From Poecilobothrus nobilitatus (Eukaryota; Arthropoda; Insecta; Diptera; Dolichopodidae): a stretch of 64,000 nucleotides of DNA. Below the pieces are notes generated by a model. That model did not search any database. It was given only the letters and a program-made list of their open reading frames with translations, and was not told the DNA's origin. The DNA lies in NCBI GenBank assembly GCA_947095535.1, contig OX352773.1, positions 109,003,950-109,067,949 of the forward strand, read 5' to 3'. A program made the translations under genes and the position numbers. How positions within the stretch are numbered: the first letter of the stretch is position 1; every line of letters starts with the position of its first letter. Below, in pieces: positions 30,147 through 41,880 of the stretch.

Positions 30147-30572
30147 ATGGAAAGAGCTTACGTGAGATATTATTATTCTCAAGTAGGAGGAGGAATCAAC
30201 GATATTGGGCCTTTATTACAATTTTATCCAGCTATACAAAAAGATTGTGGTTTTGGAAATATATTCTGAAGTTTAATTCGTTACTTAAAGCCAGTTTTTT
30301 CATCAAGTTGGGACTTAATTCAAAAAGAAGCTGTAAACACAAGTAAAAATATTTTTAATGATTTGGCATCTGGTTCAAACATAAAAGAAACTGTATTTGA
30401 TCAAAGCAAAGGCAGCATAAAAAATTTACGCAAATCAGTAGTTAATCATATGCATTCGATGTATGGTGGAAAACGAAGGGCTAGAAAAAGACGAGCCGCT
30501 TCTAAAAAGACACATTTGAAGTCGAAAAAGCGACGAAAAACCCAAAGTAAAACCTCCGATATATTTAATTAA
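30147..30572 (+). pseudogene. Basic core/protein VI-like gene (element B)
   Basis: MERAYVRYYYSQVGGGIND, then a TGA after FGNIF (element A has Arg there), then an open remainder with SKGSIKNLRKSVV and a Lys/Arg-rich tail. Same neighbours as in A, mirrored. Confidence 0.68.
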
Positions 30573-30575
30573 AAA

Positions 30576-30958
30576 ATGGAATGTATGAAATATGAACTTG
30601 ATCTTTTTGCATCATTACCCGTACAAATAAGTATTTTACGTTCAGAGAGGTAGCATACAATCCTTTAGCTTCTTTAAAGGCATCACCGTCAACTATTGAA
30701 TTTGTTTCGCTTGGAAATGGAGATACATATCGAGATTTATCCTCAACCTACATCAAATTTAAAGTTCATGTATTAAAAAAAGATCGATCAGTTTGGAACC
30801 GATAAAGTAGGAACCGGAACTGAAGTAAGCGCAGCTCCGCAGTTGTAAATAATTTATTGAAAAGTTTTATTAATTTATTCATATCTTCCCCACTCAAAAA
30901 TTATAAAAAGGTGAAAAAAATGTTTAGAAGAATTTTTAAAAACTGGAAAAGACTATAA
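30576..30958 (+). pseudogene. Major capsid N-terminus joined by deletion to protease C-terminus (element B)
   Basis: Starts MECMKYELDLFASLPVQ, then the capsid pattern ASPSTIEFVSLGNGDTYRDL with frameshifts. At about 30858 it passes into SPLKNYKKVKKMFRRIFKN, which matches the end of the adenain-like protease (SPLKNDKKIQRIFRKIFKK) of element A. The deletion removed most of the capsid gene, the short exonuclease-like paralogue and the protease body. Confidence 0.7.
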
Positions 30959-30993
30959 ATATAAAAATTATATATTTAAATCATTAGTTTACA

Positions 30994-31580
30994 ATGGAGC
31001 AAGAGCCGGCGCTATCTGAAGTTTCAGAAGTTCAAAAAACTGAATTTCCAAACCTGTTATTATCCTATATTTATTATTTAGATAAAAAACAAACATCTAA
31101 AATACAAATTGGATTTGACTTGGAAACTTTTACATCAACAATAATTTTTCAGCTTCATCCAAAAGTTGTTTTACGTATGAACTATATATAATGGTATACA
31201 TTTTATCAGAACTATATTATCCATGAAACCAAGTTATCTGCTAAAGGAGTTTTCATAACATTTAATACAAATGAACAAACTAAGAAAATCACTCTACAAA
31301 TGGAGGAGTACACTCGTTTTTGTCTCATGTTGGATTTTATTCAAGCAGTGATGTTATACAACAGCGGCGCTGAATTAAATGTACGTGAATATGTTTTTAC
31401 ATATATTGAAAAATGTATTGAAAAAAATAAACTAAAGCTTGAAAAAGAAGATTTCTACATTCCTATGAATTTACATATAGCTCAGTGTAACTATTCCAGA
31501 CTTTTTTTTATGAAATACCAATGTTTTTATCAGAAAAAATACATTGTTCAACAATAAATAAAACAAACATTATTTTTTAA
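30994..31580 (+). pseudogene. Conserved Polinton ORF, function unknown (element B)
   Basis: MEQEPALSEVSEVQK, LLLSYIYYLDKKQTSKIQIG, EEYTRFCLMLDFIQAVML, AELNVREYVFTYIEKC. Same protein as 7283-7864, with a stop near 31191 and an extra base near 31505. Corrected for that base by comparison with A, the reading ends at 31580, overlapping the convergent exonuclease-like stop by 4 nt. Confidence 0.6.
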
Positions 31581-32077
31581 AATAAATTATTGTCTTTTAT
31601 TAAATACATATATAAGTTCATGCAAATTTTTACAGCACATCTTAGAAAGTTTTCCGTATTATGATGGTGAGGAATGGTGAGGGCTGATAAAATTCCTTAG
31701 TTTTTGTGGAGGTGGAATCTTATTATCTAAATTGATAACTTCTACTGAACTCGAAATAAATTTGTCTAAAAATTCTTTCATCTTATATCCTTTTACATAA
31801 ACGACATCGAATGATGATGTTAAATGTTCCTCTAAGAAATTTTTAATTTCTAAATATTCTATAAATCCATCATCCCAGTCAAGATCATTAATTTTCGTTT
31901 TATTATATTAATTTTGTTGTTTGGCATCAATATTTAACTCTTCAAATGCGGTGCTTTAAACACAACTAGTTTTGGTACCAGAGAACCATCAGCTACAAAA
32001 ACCAATTGCTTAAGAAAATATTGTTTATTGTTACCAATAACAAATTGTAAATCTGCTGTTGACTTTATGCGGCTCAT
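31577..32077 (-). pseudogene. Exonuclease-like Polinton protein (element B)
   Basis: MSRIKSTADLQFVIGNNKQY, FVADGSLVPKLVVFKAP, then several frame changes but recognisable homology to the C-terminal end (AVKICMNLYMYLIKDN). It shares its position with 6781-7286: tail to tail with the unknown ORF, and preceded by GC-rich repeats. Confidence 0.58.
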
Positions 32078-32129
32078 TTTATGCTTTACTGTACTAAATA
32101 GACTCGAAAACCTCTATTTTGTACCTAAT

Positions 32130-32380
32130 ATGATCCGCTACCGGTCCGTTAAGGTCCGAGGTCGGTCCTTTAAAGTCCGTTATTGGTCCTTTAAAGTCCG
32201 CTACCGGTCCTTTAAAGTCCGCTACTTCCGGTAACGTACCCTTAAGCATCTCAACTTCTAGAACCGGGCGGCCGCAACTCGCGGGCCCGCCTGGATATTA
32301 AACCGGTTCCGGTATGGTTTTGGTCCTTTAAGGTCCAGTTCCGGTATCGGTCTTTTAAAGTCCAGTACCGGTTTTTTTTT
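32130..32380. repeat. GC-rich 'GGTCCTTTAAAGTCCG' tandem repeats upstream of element B's exonuclease-like gene
   Basis: About eight imperfect 20-21 bp units (CGGTCCTTTAAAGTCCGCTA) start about 55 bp from the ATG. An unusually GC-rich core at 32255-32300 holds GCGGCCGC and GGGCCC. The units contain near-palindromic CTTTAAAG. This is the same position relative to the gene as in element A. Confidence 0.75.
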
Positions 32381-32399
32381 TTAAATATTAGAGGTTAAT

Positions 32400-33120
32400 T
32401 GTATCTATATGCTAAAACCTGAAAAAATATATAAAATTAATCTTTTATTATAAATTATATTTCAGTTTTTTCTTTCTATTTGAAATAATTAATTCATAAT
32501 TAAACAAATCTCTCTCTCACTCTCTTTCTCGGCATGGGCACCAGTTATACAATTCTGTTGAAGAGCCATTCGAGAGTATTATTGACAAATGTGACATTTA
32601 TAAATTGGAGAAATGGTTTTGTGCTTTATGCTTCTTTAGCCACGACAAAAGGAGGAGCAGAAAAACACGACAAGAGCAGAACAAGAAAAAGGACCTGTTG
32701 TGCTATGAAAAATTTGAAACATTAAACAGTTGACCTTCAAACAAATAAATATTAAATGAAATTTATTAAAGCTCATATTGGAAAATGTGATACTTTTGAA
32801 AAACTTAAACTATGTTTGAAATATAAGTAAAAAGAAACCTGTAAAATTTTAAATGTTTTTATTTTCATTAATTTTCTTACATAGGACTAAAGAGACAAGC
32901 TATATTACAAGAGACAAACCTAAAAAATTTTAAAAAATAACTAAAAAGAACAATATTTAAATTTTTATATGTTTTATTTATTTTTTAATTTATTTAATTT
33001 GGTATAAGACCAAAAAGCTCAAACATACGAGCTGTAGTTTATATAGGAAACCTAAGTGGAAAAAGTAATAATCTGAAAAAAATTTATTTATGTATTCATT
33101 TATTCACTATTTCTACATTC
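32400..33120. other. AT-rich stretch without supportable gene
   Basis: A CT-rich run (TCTCTCTCACTCTCTTTCTC) near 32510 and a 63-aa ORF with no recognisable features. No other structure seen. Confidence 0.4.
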
Positions 33121-33126
33121 ATATAT

Positions 33127-33800
33127 TCATATCACAAGTTCATTTATTTTCTCAATTATATTTCTAAGTTTTAGGTTTAATTGTATAAACGGTAGAGACC
33201 GTATCTCACTTTGAAATGTTTCAAAACATATATCCTCATTTCTCCGCTCTCCATATTTCACACTTCTTTGTATATTACACATTTTTCTTTGCCTAGAATT
33301 AAACACCGATAACGAACCATTTCCATAATATTCCATTTGGTAGACATTGTTACGTAAAATTTTGGGTATCATCAAAAATTTACATATATCGAGATCGAAG
33401 CCTCTTAAGAGTATCGGTAAATCTCCTGTAAATATTATTTCGAAATCTAGAATACCTCTTTTTATTTTTATTATTTCATTGAACGGTCTCTCATCTTCAT
33501 TCTTATTAGAGATTTCAAATTCTTCATGGCTGTTGTATAGTCTGGTTATAATCGTCTTCAAAATTTCACCATTTTTATCTACAATAAAGATGTCAAGATC
33601 CTCAAAATGTGTGTTGCATTTGCTATGTGTGCTGGAAAACCACCTAAGAAATATATATATATGTGCATTTTATAAATAAAAATTTTATTTGTTAATTCTT
33701 CCCTGCGAATAAATGTGGAATATTGAAGAGAACTGTATTTATAAAACAAAATACTTCTCTTGGCAGAGTTTTTTCTTCATTGAATATTATTCGTTCAATA
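33127..33800 (-). pseudogene. Nucleotidyltransferase-like protein fragment
   Basis: 33692-33800 reads FNEEKTLPREVFCFINTVLF. After a short gap and frame change, HFEDLDIFIVDKNGEILK resembles the DxD strand of a polymerase-beta-type nucleotidyltransferase. 33127-33561 adds LDFEIIFTGDLPILLRGFDL and a basic C-terminal part. The FEDLDIF and FDLDICKF segments suggest an NTase-fold protein of the kind seen in insect mobile DNA; assignment is tentative. The 5' end is replaced by repeat R. Confidence 0.4.
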
Positions 33801-33814
33801 TCATGCATTTTTAT

Positions 33815-34495
33815 ACCCGTACGATAAGTATCGGGTATAATAAAATTACTCCTCCGTTTGTAACACCTCGAAATAAGCGAGCTAGATATAATTTCAAAGG
33901 TATGGATCGGATCAGAATCCCCCAAAGTTCGAAAAATCTCTATATTTAAATTGTTATAACACAAGCTCTATAAGCTATATCTTCAACTTGAAAATTCCAA
34001 ACGATAGGTGATATTATGAGCTTTACAAACATGTATATAATAAATATATACTTGTGCTATATATACTTGTGCTATACGGTGTCTTACTTTACCGTTATGC
34101 GAAACTGAATTATTGCAAAATCCTTTAACCCTTCTATCTTCTAAACGGTTTAAGTTTGAAACTTAAAATTTTGACAGAAGTTAGATCTTTGAAAATAATA
34201 TCACCCTCCGTTGTATCACTCCCCGTTTAGGAGCTGTAAGGGGTCAAAAACTGAAAATTTCCTGTTTTCAAACACCTGTAACTTGAACACCTGTTAAAAT
34301 TTTTTTGAAGTAATACATAAAAATTAAAGCTTCAACATTATACTCTTATTTCTATTAACAACTTTTTTTAATAATATAGGGTTACTTTATAATTGACGAA
34401 AGTGTTACTTGATTTTTTCAAATTTTCTAACAAATTTCTTTAACGAATTTTTTACATTTTCTTTTACTCGATAATTTGAAATTGTTGAGGATATA
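33815..34495. repeat. Dispersed repeat R, long copy
   Basis: Begins TATACCCGTACGATAAGTAT and ends CTCGATAATTTGAAATTGTT. Its ends match the short copy at 25061-25205. Includes TACTCCTCCGTTTGTAACAC of a type common in fly genomic repeats. No ORF. Confidence 0.55.
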
Positions 34496-37359
34496 CTGCG
34501 TAGTACAAAAAAATGTAAATAAATAAACAACATAACGGTTGCTTGAAGAATTTTTGTTTATATGATATTGATATACATACATACTTATATAATGTCATTT
34601 TTATTTACATATCGTATATGTCACTGATGAATGAATGATAAGAGTATAGATGTATATTATATAGGGCCGTATTTACATAAATATATGTATTTTATTGTAC
34701 TTATAAAAACTAGTATTTGCCCGCTGCTCTAAAATCGAGCAAATCTAGATTAAAATACAGCTACATAGTGTTCATCTTGTCCGTTTTCGAAAGCCGAAAG
34801 TTGTTGTCTGAGTTCATGATGTGTAAGCGACGATTCGTTCTGTTTCAGGGATGGATTGGGTGGTACAGCCGTACTACCAATTTGGCAAACCGCAAATTAT
34901 TATTAACAAAACGTTAAACTAAATAAGTACTTCAAAGAAAATTATGTCAAGAACTATGTAAAGTAATGTAAAGAACTTTTAAATTATTAAAAACAAATCC
35001 TTAAAATTGGACTACATATTATGCCAAGTATACATATATTAATAAGAGAGTCACATATAAAACATTTTATAATTACAATTACTTTTTTCAATTACATATT
35101 ATTTAAAAATTTTCATGTAGACAACTTACGGTGCACGCTTTTATATGCACAGTAAGATGGCGCAGTAAAAAGCCAGAGAGTTCCAGTACGGAAAATATAA
35201 TTATTTTTTGTAGCATTAAAAAAAAACGTATTAAAATTTTTTGAAATCATAAATTCATATTTATATATTATTCATTCTCATAAATAAATTTATTATAAAA
35301 TCAACTCAAAAATTTATTATTATTTTAAATTATTATAATATAAGGCATTTACATATTAGTTCTTAACTGAAACTCATAAATTTTGCTTTTTATATAAGAC
35401 CTATTTTTTTAAAATGTTTCAATTCTAAAACTTTCAAATGTGCACCCCATACATTGCAAAAATTTATCTATTATTCAGTAAATACGGTATGTATGTATAT
35501 GTAGGTACTTATTTTTTAACATTTTTAAAATTCACACTCGATCCAGTCAAAAAAAAATCGATTTTGTGATACTTACTAAATTATAATAGCAACCTTTTTC
35601 AACATCTTTGAATATTTTAAATTCCAAATCTTTCAAATGGGAGAAGTTGTTAAACAATTTAAAAAAAATTCACCACTGGACTGGCGCTGACCACAATATA
35701 ATATACAACATACATAAGCAAAATCCTATAAACGAAAAAAAAGTAATCATTTACATTTAATTTAAGGAACAAACATTTTTTACTGTCTCTTAAATTTTCA
35801 TATTGTTATTGTTAATATTGCTATGTCTTACGTCATGTCTGTTATCTGGTTGTACTCTGTAAATTAGTACTTGGTTAGTACTGTACTGTACCACTCTTTT
35901 AATGACATAATAATATATATAATACGTACCACAAATCATACTAATGGGCCTTCGCCATAAGTGCATAACTGCATAAAATACTACATACATTAAAATTTGA
36001 ACTTTTTAAAATAGAAAATTACATAATATTTAAATTTTTTTAAATATATGTACATACATAATAATATATTAATATACATTTCATTCTCTTAAATATTTCT
36101 TAACATAAAATATTAATTAGTTTAATACTAAAATTGTAAGCTCTAAATTCTACTCTCATGTTATTGATATTATTCCTGAACGCTAAAATTTTTATTGTTG
36201 TTTTTACAAAATACATATGTACATATATGTATTATCCTACTACAGCTAACACAATTATTTTTTTTAACTTAAAAATTTCTATTTATTAATTTGAACCAAG
36301 ATTTGAACGTAAATATAATATACATGCATATATAAACAAACATATATGTATACATTTACATTTGATAAAAACGTTTCAAATTTATTGTTGTTGGTTTAAT
36401 CATGAAATTTAAGTTTAAAGCCGAAAGCGCATACTTACATATATGTATGTATGAATATTATGAGATGACGTTATGCAATCATGTTGTAACCATGTGTGGT
36501 TACATACATACATTCGATGATTCGAGGTATTAAGAAGTAGAAAAAAAGTTTTTTTTTTATTCTTATTATACATGTATACATACATCTTTACATATTGTAA
36601 ATCAAAATAGAATCCATTTTTTTTTTAAATTTTATTTTCTGATTTTTTTTTTTTTTTAATTATATTGTCAAATGAATGAATGGGTACGCACATGCCTCTG
36701 AGTAAAAGTTTTAGTTTAAATAAAATCACATCCATACTTAGATATGTAATGTATGTACATATATGCATTTGGTGGTTAAAAAAATAGACACTGTATCTAT
36801 AGGTACAAATAATTAAATTCGTAAATCGTAATTTTGATTTAAAACACTCCAAAAAATGAAATAATGCTATCAAATTTACAAAATATAAAACATACCAACA
36901 TAAAAATATATGTATTATACCTATAAAGAGCTTCTGAAACTTTTCATTTACGTAATTATCAAAAACAAAACATAAAATTCCAATAAAAAAAACAAAAATT
37001 GCAATTTATTGCAAATTTAATCTAAGTACCTAATAATTTATATACTACTTATACATATATGTACATACATATATTATGTCTGACAATTAAACTAAATTTA
37101 ATTATTATCTATAATAATTTTATTTTAACTATTATTAATTTAGATTATTATAATAACAATATAATTTCTAACTTAAAATTTTTTTATCAGTGTACTAAAA
37201 AAAACTGCTACCCATTTCATACAAAACTTCCAAACAAAATTTTTACAAAATTAAAATATATTAATAAAATCCACCAATCCAATACAATTTAAAAATTTTT
37301 ATACCCTCATATCATATTCATATAATCATATCCATATTCTATATAACTCAGTGTAATAG
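34496..37359. other. Gene-poor AT-rich region with TACATA microsatellites
   Basis: No coding sequence I can support. Numerous short ACATACATATGTA-type runs (near 36040, 36220, 36440, 36570, 37060), poly-A/T tracts and small low-complexity ORFs. Confidence 0.55.
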
Positions 37360-37366
37360 ATAATAC
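37360..37366. repeat. Target-site duplication of P-type transposon, left
   Basis: ATAATAC directly precedes the left terminal inverted repeat and is repeated at 41874-41880. Confidence 0.75.
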
Positions 37367-37390
37367 CACAGACTATATTAGCTATACAGA
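37367..37390 (+). repeat. Left terminal inverted repeat of P-type transposon
   Basis: Starts CACAGACTATATTAG; matches the reverse complement of 41850-41873 at 23 of 24 positions, with weaker matching further in. Confidence 0.85.
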
Positions 37391-37448
37391 CATGTATTTC
37401 TGAGTAAATTTTTTGCGATTTTTTTACTAGAACAAAATACAAAAAAAT

Positions 37449-37459
37449 ATTGGCTCCCA
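37449..37459 (+). repeat. Subterminal 11-bp repeat (left)
   Basis: ATTGGCTCCCA, inverted at 41786-41796. In Drosophila P elements comparable 11-bp subterminal repeats act as transposition enhancers; role here inferred. Confidence 0.65.
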
Positions 37460-37993
37460 CAATTGGAAAAAAAAACAAACATACATACTTTTGCTTATAA
37501 TGAACAGAAATTCTTTTGTATTACTAATAGGTTTACATAATACTATGAAATTGATATTTGGTATATTACATGTATAGTAGTGACCACTACATATATGAAT
37601 ATCTATAGTTAAAATTAGTTATGATAGGTTATATTGGTATAGTGGTATAATGGTATATTTTTGTTTGCTTTTGCATACAAATGAAAATGAAACAAATGAA
37701 ATTTTATTTAACTAGGTACATACATACATAGCATATGGAAAAAATTAATGCGCAAAGAACATTTTTTACATTTATTGTTTTTAAGAATAAATGATTATTA
37801 TAAATTGTTACATATTATTAGTATAGTTGAAGAAAAAGTTAATTCAAATATTTACATATGTAAGTATATAAGATTTTTATAATAATTTTTTTAGTGAAGG
37901 GTAGATATCACAACAAAATAATTTACATGTTTGAATAGCCGTTACGCCATTATTTAAAATTAACATTGTTTTTCCAAATAAATAGAAAATACA

Positions 37994-40831
37994 ATGAATA
38001 ATTCAGAAACAAATAAGAGGGAAATGGGCAATAAATGTTGCATTTTGTCTTGCGGGTTGAGTAAACGTGTTTTAAAAAATCTGAAATTATTTAAATTTTC
38101 ACAAAATGCGGATTCACTTCCTTTCTGGTTATCTGCTAGCAAGATAATTGCTGCAGATGCTCCAAAAAAGAGAATATGTGAAAAACATTTCGAAATAAAA
38201 TGGTTGGGAAAAAGAAAATTGAAAAAAGGTGCAAGACCTACATTACTTTTGGGAGATAGTCTTGTGCAGGAATCAAATAATGATGTATATGACTTTGATT
38301 TGACTGAATTGGAAGAACTTAATTATTATAAAAATCGATGTTCTCCTCCAGTTGAAACAGAAGATTGTCTGGGATCAAGTGCCAATTTTTGCAATAACTG
38401 CATTAAGAAAATTAAAACAGAAACTATTTACCAAAAGCTTTTAGCAGAAAAAACCGAATATGTCAGAAAATTAACCAAGAAGATTTTGAATTACAAAAGA
38501 ATTATAATTGCTTTAAAAGCTAAGTTTAAAAATGAAAATAAAAAAAGAAAAAAATGTAATCTTCAACAGGAAATTAATAACCGAAAAGATATTTCTTTTA
38601 GCAGCAATACATTCTGCAATATGATTTTAAAACAAAAAAAAATTAAATATTCAAAAGACGAAAAATCTTTAGTTCAAAGCATAAATTTAAGATCTGCTCG
38701 TACATACAATTATCTTAGAAATACATTACGTTTTAAACTTCCTTCAAAATCTTCTTTATATAATTGAGCCCCCATAAAGTTTCTAAAACCAGGTCTAAAT
38801 GATTGCTTAATTGAAAATTTGAAAATCTTTGTCAAAGAAATGGACGAAAAATCTAAAAGTGTTGTTTTCATGTTTGATGAGATGATGATTAAAAAGAATT
38901 TGAACTATAACAGACATCATGATGAAATACAAGGTTTTGAAGATAATGGTCTAAAAAGACAAAACAAATTGGCTAAATATGTTTGTGTTTTTCAAGTAAG
39001 AGGATTATTTTCTAATTGGAAGTTCGTACTGGGCTATTCTGCGTCCCAAAACGGTTTATGTTGTGATGAACTACTAAAAATAATTACAAATTATATCAAG
39101 CTAGCAATAAGTGTAGGCTTAAATATTAAAATTATTACATGTGATCAAGGTTCTAGTAATAGAAGTTTGTATAAGAAATTAGGTGTTTCAAAGGAATCTC
39201 CTTTTTTTTTTTTATTGATAATCAGAAAATTTATGCCATATATGATTATCCTCATTTGTTTAAATCCTTTAGAAATACTCTATTAAAAAATGGTATTATA
39301 ACACCAGATGGTAAAGTTTCTTGGCATATAATAAAACAAATGTTCAATTTAGATTCAGCAAATACTATTAGAATGGTTCCTAAGCTAACACTAAAACATA
39401 TTTATCCCAACACTTTTGATAAAATGAGAGTGAGTTATGCCACACAAATTTTTAGTTAAACATGTTCAGGTGCAATTAAAACTATGATACAAGCTGGAAA
39501 ATTTATTAATAATGAAAGTTCTGCAGACGCTACGGCAGAATTTCTTGCAAAAATGGATAAATTATTTGACGGATTAAACAGTAAAGGATTGTATAGTTCG
39601 AACCCAAACTGCAATGCCTTACAATTAAACAATAATATTTACAAATATTTTGAGGCAAGAAATAAATATTTTAATCTACTGTATATATTTTAACTTTTTG
39701 TTTATATATTATTTAGGAAGTGATAATGTACTTAGAAATTATCGCTAAAACTTTAAATAAATCTATTTATTGTTTAGGCATCATTTTATTGGCAAATGAC
39801 ACTTTAGAAAAGAATGATTTGTTTTTTATTATTGTTTCTAGAATTAATCAAGATCCAATAGAAAATTTATTCTCATTAATAAGGTCTAGAAATCCTAATA
39901 ACATAAATCCAACTTTATATGAATTTAACAACATAATAGCAAAAATTTTAACCATAAAGGCTTTAAATGAATATTCGGACTATGCTAATTGTGAAGAGGA
40001 TTCTGCTGATTTACTTTTACCTATGTTAATTGAAGATTCAGTTATTAATGGGGTAGAAAATCAGAAAGCCCTCAATCAATTAGTTAATCAAATAAGTCAA
40101 AAAGATACAATTATATTTGATGAAGAAGAGCTGATTTATGATACATCGGTTAATATTTCAAACAATATAATTGAAGAAAACTCAATGAAATATGTTTGTG
40201 GATATATAATTTTCAAAATATTAAATAAAATAAATTGCGAATCTTGTAAAAACATTTTAACAAAGGAAAATCAAAATTATGAGCTCAATTCAGAATGGTT
40301 TTTATTTAATAAAAATTACTCAAAAACAAAATTTTCATTGCAAGTACCGTCCGAATACTTTTCATACTTTTTTGAGGTGTGTAAATATATTACATAAATT
40401 AAAATATACACTTGCATATTTTCTATGAAATATTCATTACAAAATTTTCCACAAATTAAAATTAATTAGGTTTATAAATAAGTATAATTTCCATCTTTTA
40501 GGTATGTAAATATCATGTGGAAACATTTAATAAATTTTTCGATAAAAATTCGTGCACAACGAGCATTAAAAAAACGATTGTAGATCATTGTATACAGACG
40601 ACAAACAACTGTGAAAAATTCAAAGATTGGTTTTCCGAAAGGGTTTGTCTAAATCATCGAAAGCAAATTTTAGAATTTTTGATTTTAGTTGTGTTAAGAA
40701 AACATGCTACTTGGCTTTCAGAAAAATTAAATAATGAAGAGTATAATAAAAAGAAAAACGCAAGAATAAAACGAAAATGCCAAGAAATAGAAACAAAAAA
40801 TTATAGAAAACTAAAAATTATTAAAACTTAG
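37994..40831 (+). pseudogene. THAP-domain P-element-type transposase, degraded
   Basis: The N-terminal THAP C2CH zinc finger is shown by CCILSCG, CEKHFEIKW and GARPTLLL. A coiled-coil Lys/Glu-rich stretch follows. The catalytic RNase H-like core has Asp in VFMFDEMMIKK, Asp in IITCDQGSSN and Glu in NQDPIENLFSLIRS. Then comes NSMKYVCGYIIFKIL, a probable intron at 40378-40501 (GAG|GTGTGT ... TTTTAG|GTATGT), and a basic C-terminus ending about 40831. An in-frame TGA at 38765, a frame change in the T-run near 39195, a stop near 39457 and a break near 39690 inactivate it. It belongs to the P/THAP9 family. Confidence 0.88.
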
Positions 40832-40839
40832 CACATATT

Positions 40840-41785
40840 TATTATAAATTAAATTAAAACAAACTATCTATTGAATTATAAATTTTATTTCTTCCATACA
40901 ACCAAAAATAATCTACCAAATTAACGAAGTCATTTAAATCACCATTAAAAATCATCATTTTTGAATTTTTTATTTAATTTTAATTTATTTTTTTAATCTT
41001 AAGTTATTAGTTGCTAATGTAAATATGTAAATATTTTTAATAAAGTGTATTAGGCCTCTTGGGGATACCACACAAAAAAAACGCGCCTATTTCTTTACCT
41101 AAACGGTGGTGCGGAAAAAAGAAAAATTTATTAAATTTTGAAATTTACTTTGTATCGTTATCCTAATAAAATATTTGAATTAATTGAAATGAAATTAGTT
41201 TAATGAGATCAATATTAATTTAAGATTCAATAAATGATCAAACGTACAGGTTATTTATTTCTTTTTTAATGCAATTTGTTCAATAACAAAAAAAACTCTT
41301 GAGAATTTCTTTTATTATTAAACAAAATAAAGAAAATGTAACAATAACGTTTATTTTATTTCTAATTCTAATGTTTATATACCCGCATATAATATTATCA
41401 ATTCAATTTCAATACCATTATTGTGTTAGGAAACCTATGAATTATGATTGTTTTATAATAATATTTATACATAAATGTTGTCAAACTATATATACCACTT
41501 GAGTCTATTTAACAAACCAAAACTGCAATTTATTAATGCTTTTATTAGAATACACACATACAACAAATACAGTAAAAAACGAAAATTTTATATTACTCTT
41601 CATTACTTGATGGCATTTTTATGGAGTTGTATTTGTGTACCCGTGATCTGATCGTATAATTTTTTGTTAGCGTATATCAGTTTAATAACTATGATATAGA
41701 TTATATATACATAAATATATACATAGGCAAAAACAATTCATTTCTAATTTTTAATTTGATTCTTTTGTACGCATACTTACTTACA
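40840..41785. other. Non-coding 3' part of the P-type transposon
   Basis: AT-rich, no ORF with recognisable features. The short ORF at 41299-41502 is low complexity. Confidence 0.5.
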
Positions 41786-41796
41786 TGGGAGCCAAT
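41786..41796 (-). repeat. Subterminal 11-bp repeat (right)
   Basis: TGGGAGCCAAT, inverted copy of 37449-37459. Confidence 0.65.
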
Positions 41797-41849
41797 CTAT
41801 CGATTGAACTTTAAATTTTATAACAAAAAATTTTGTATTGAAATAAATC

Positions 41850-41873
41850 TCTGTATAGTTAATATAGTCTGTG
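41850..41873 (-). repeat. Right terminal inverted repeat of P-type transposon
   Basis: Ends TTAATATAGTCTGTG; inverted match to 37367-37390. Confidence 0.85.
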
Positions 41874-41880
41874 ATAATAC
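41874..41880. repeat. Target-site duplication of P-type transposon, right
   Basis: ATAATAC, identical to 37360-37366. Confidence 0.75.

Larger units (their letters stand above)
37367..41873 (+). mobile_element. P-type (THAP) DNA transposon, structurally complete, transposase decayed
   Basis: Terminal inverted repeats start CACAGACTATATTA at 37367 and end in the reverse complement at 41873, flanked by a 7-bp duplication ATAATAC. An 11-bp subterminal inverted repeat ATTGGCTCCCA lies at 37449-37459 and inverted at 41786-41796, about 80 bp from each end, as in P elements. It encodes a THAP transposase. Length is 4507 bp. Confidence 0.9.

Noticed and set aside
32028..32234. 68-aa ORF with SFKVRYRSFKVRY repeats
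   Set aside because: Translation of the tandem GC-rich repeat; no independent evidence of a gene.
34717..34917. 66-aa ORF starting MPAALKSSKSRLKYSY
   Set aside because: Short, no recognisable motif, no mirrored or repeated copy.
38006..38142. Minus-strand ORF over the THAP exon
   Set aside because: Antisense of a clear THAP domain.
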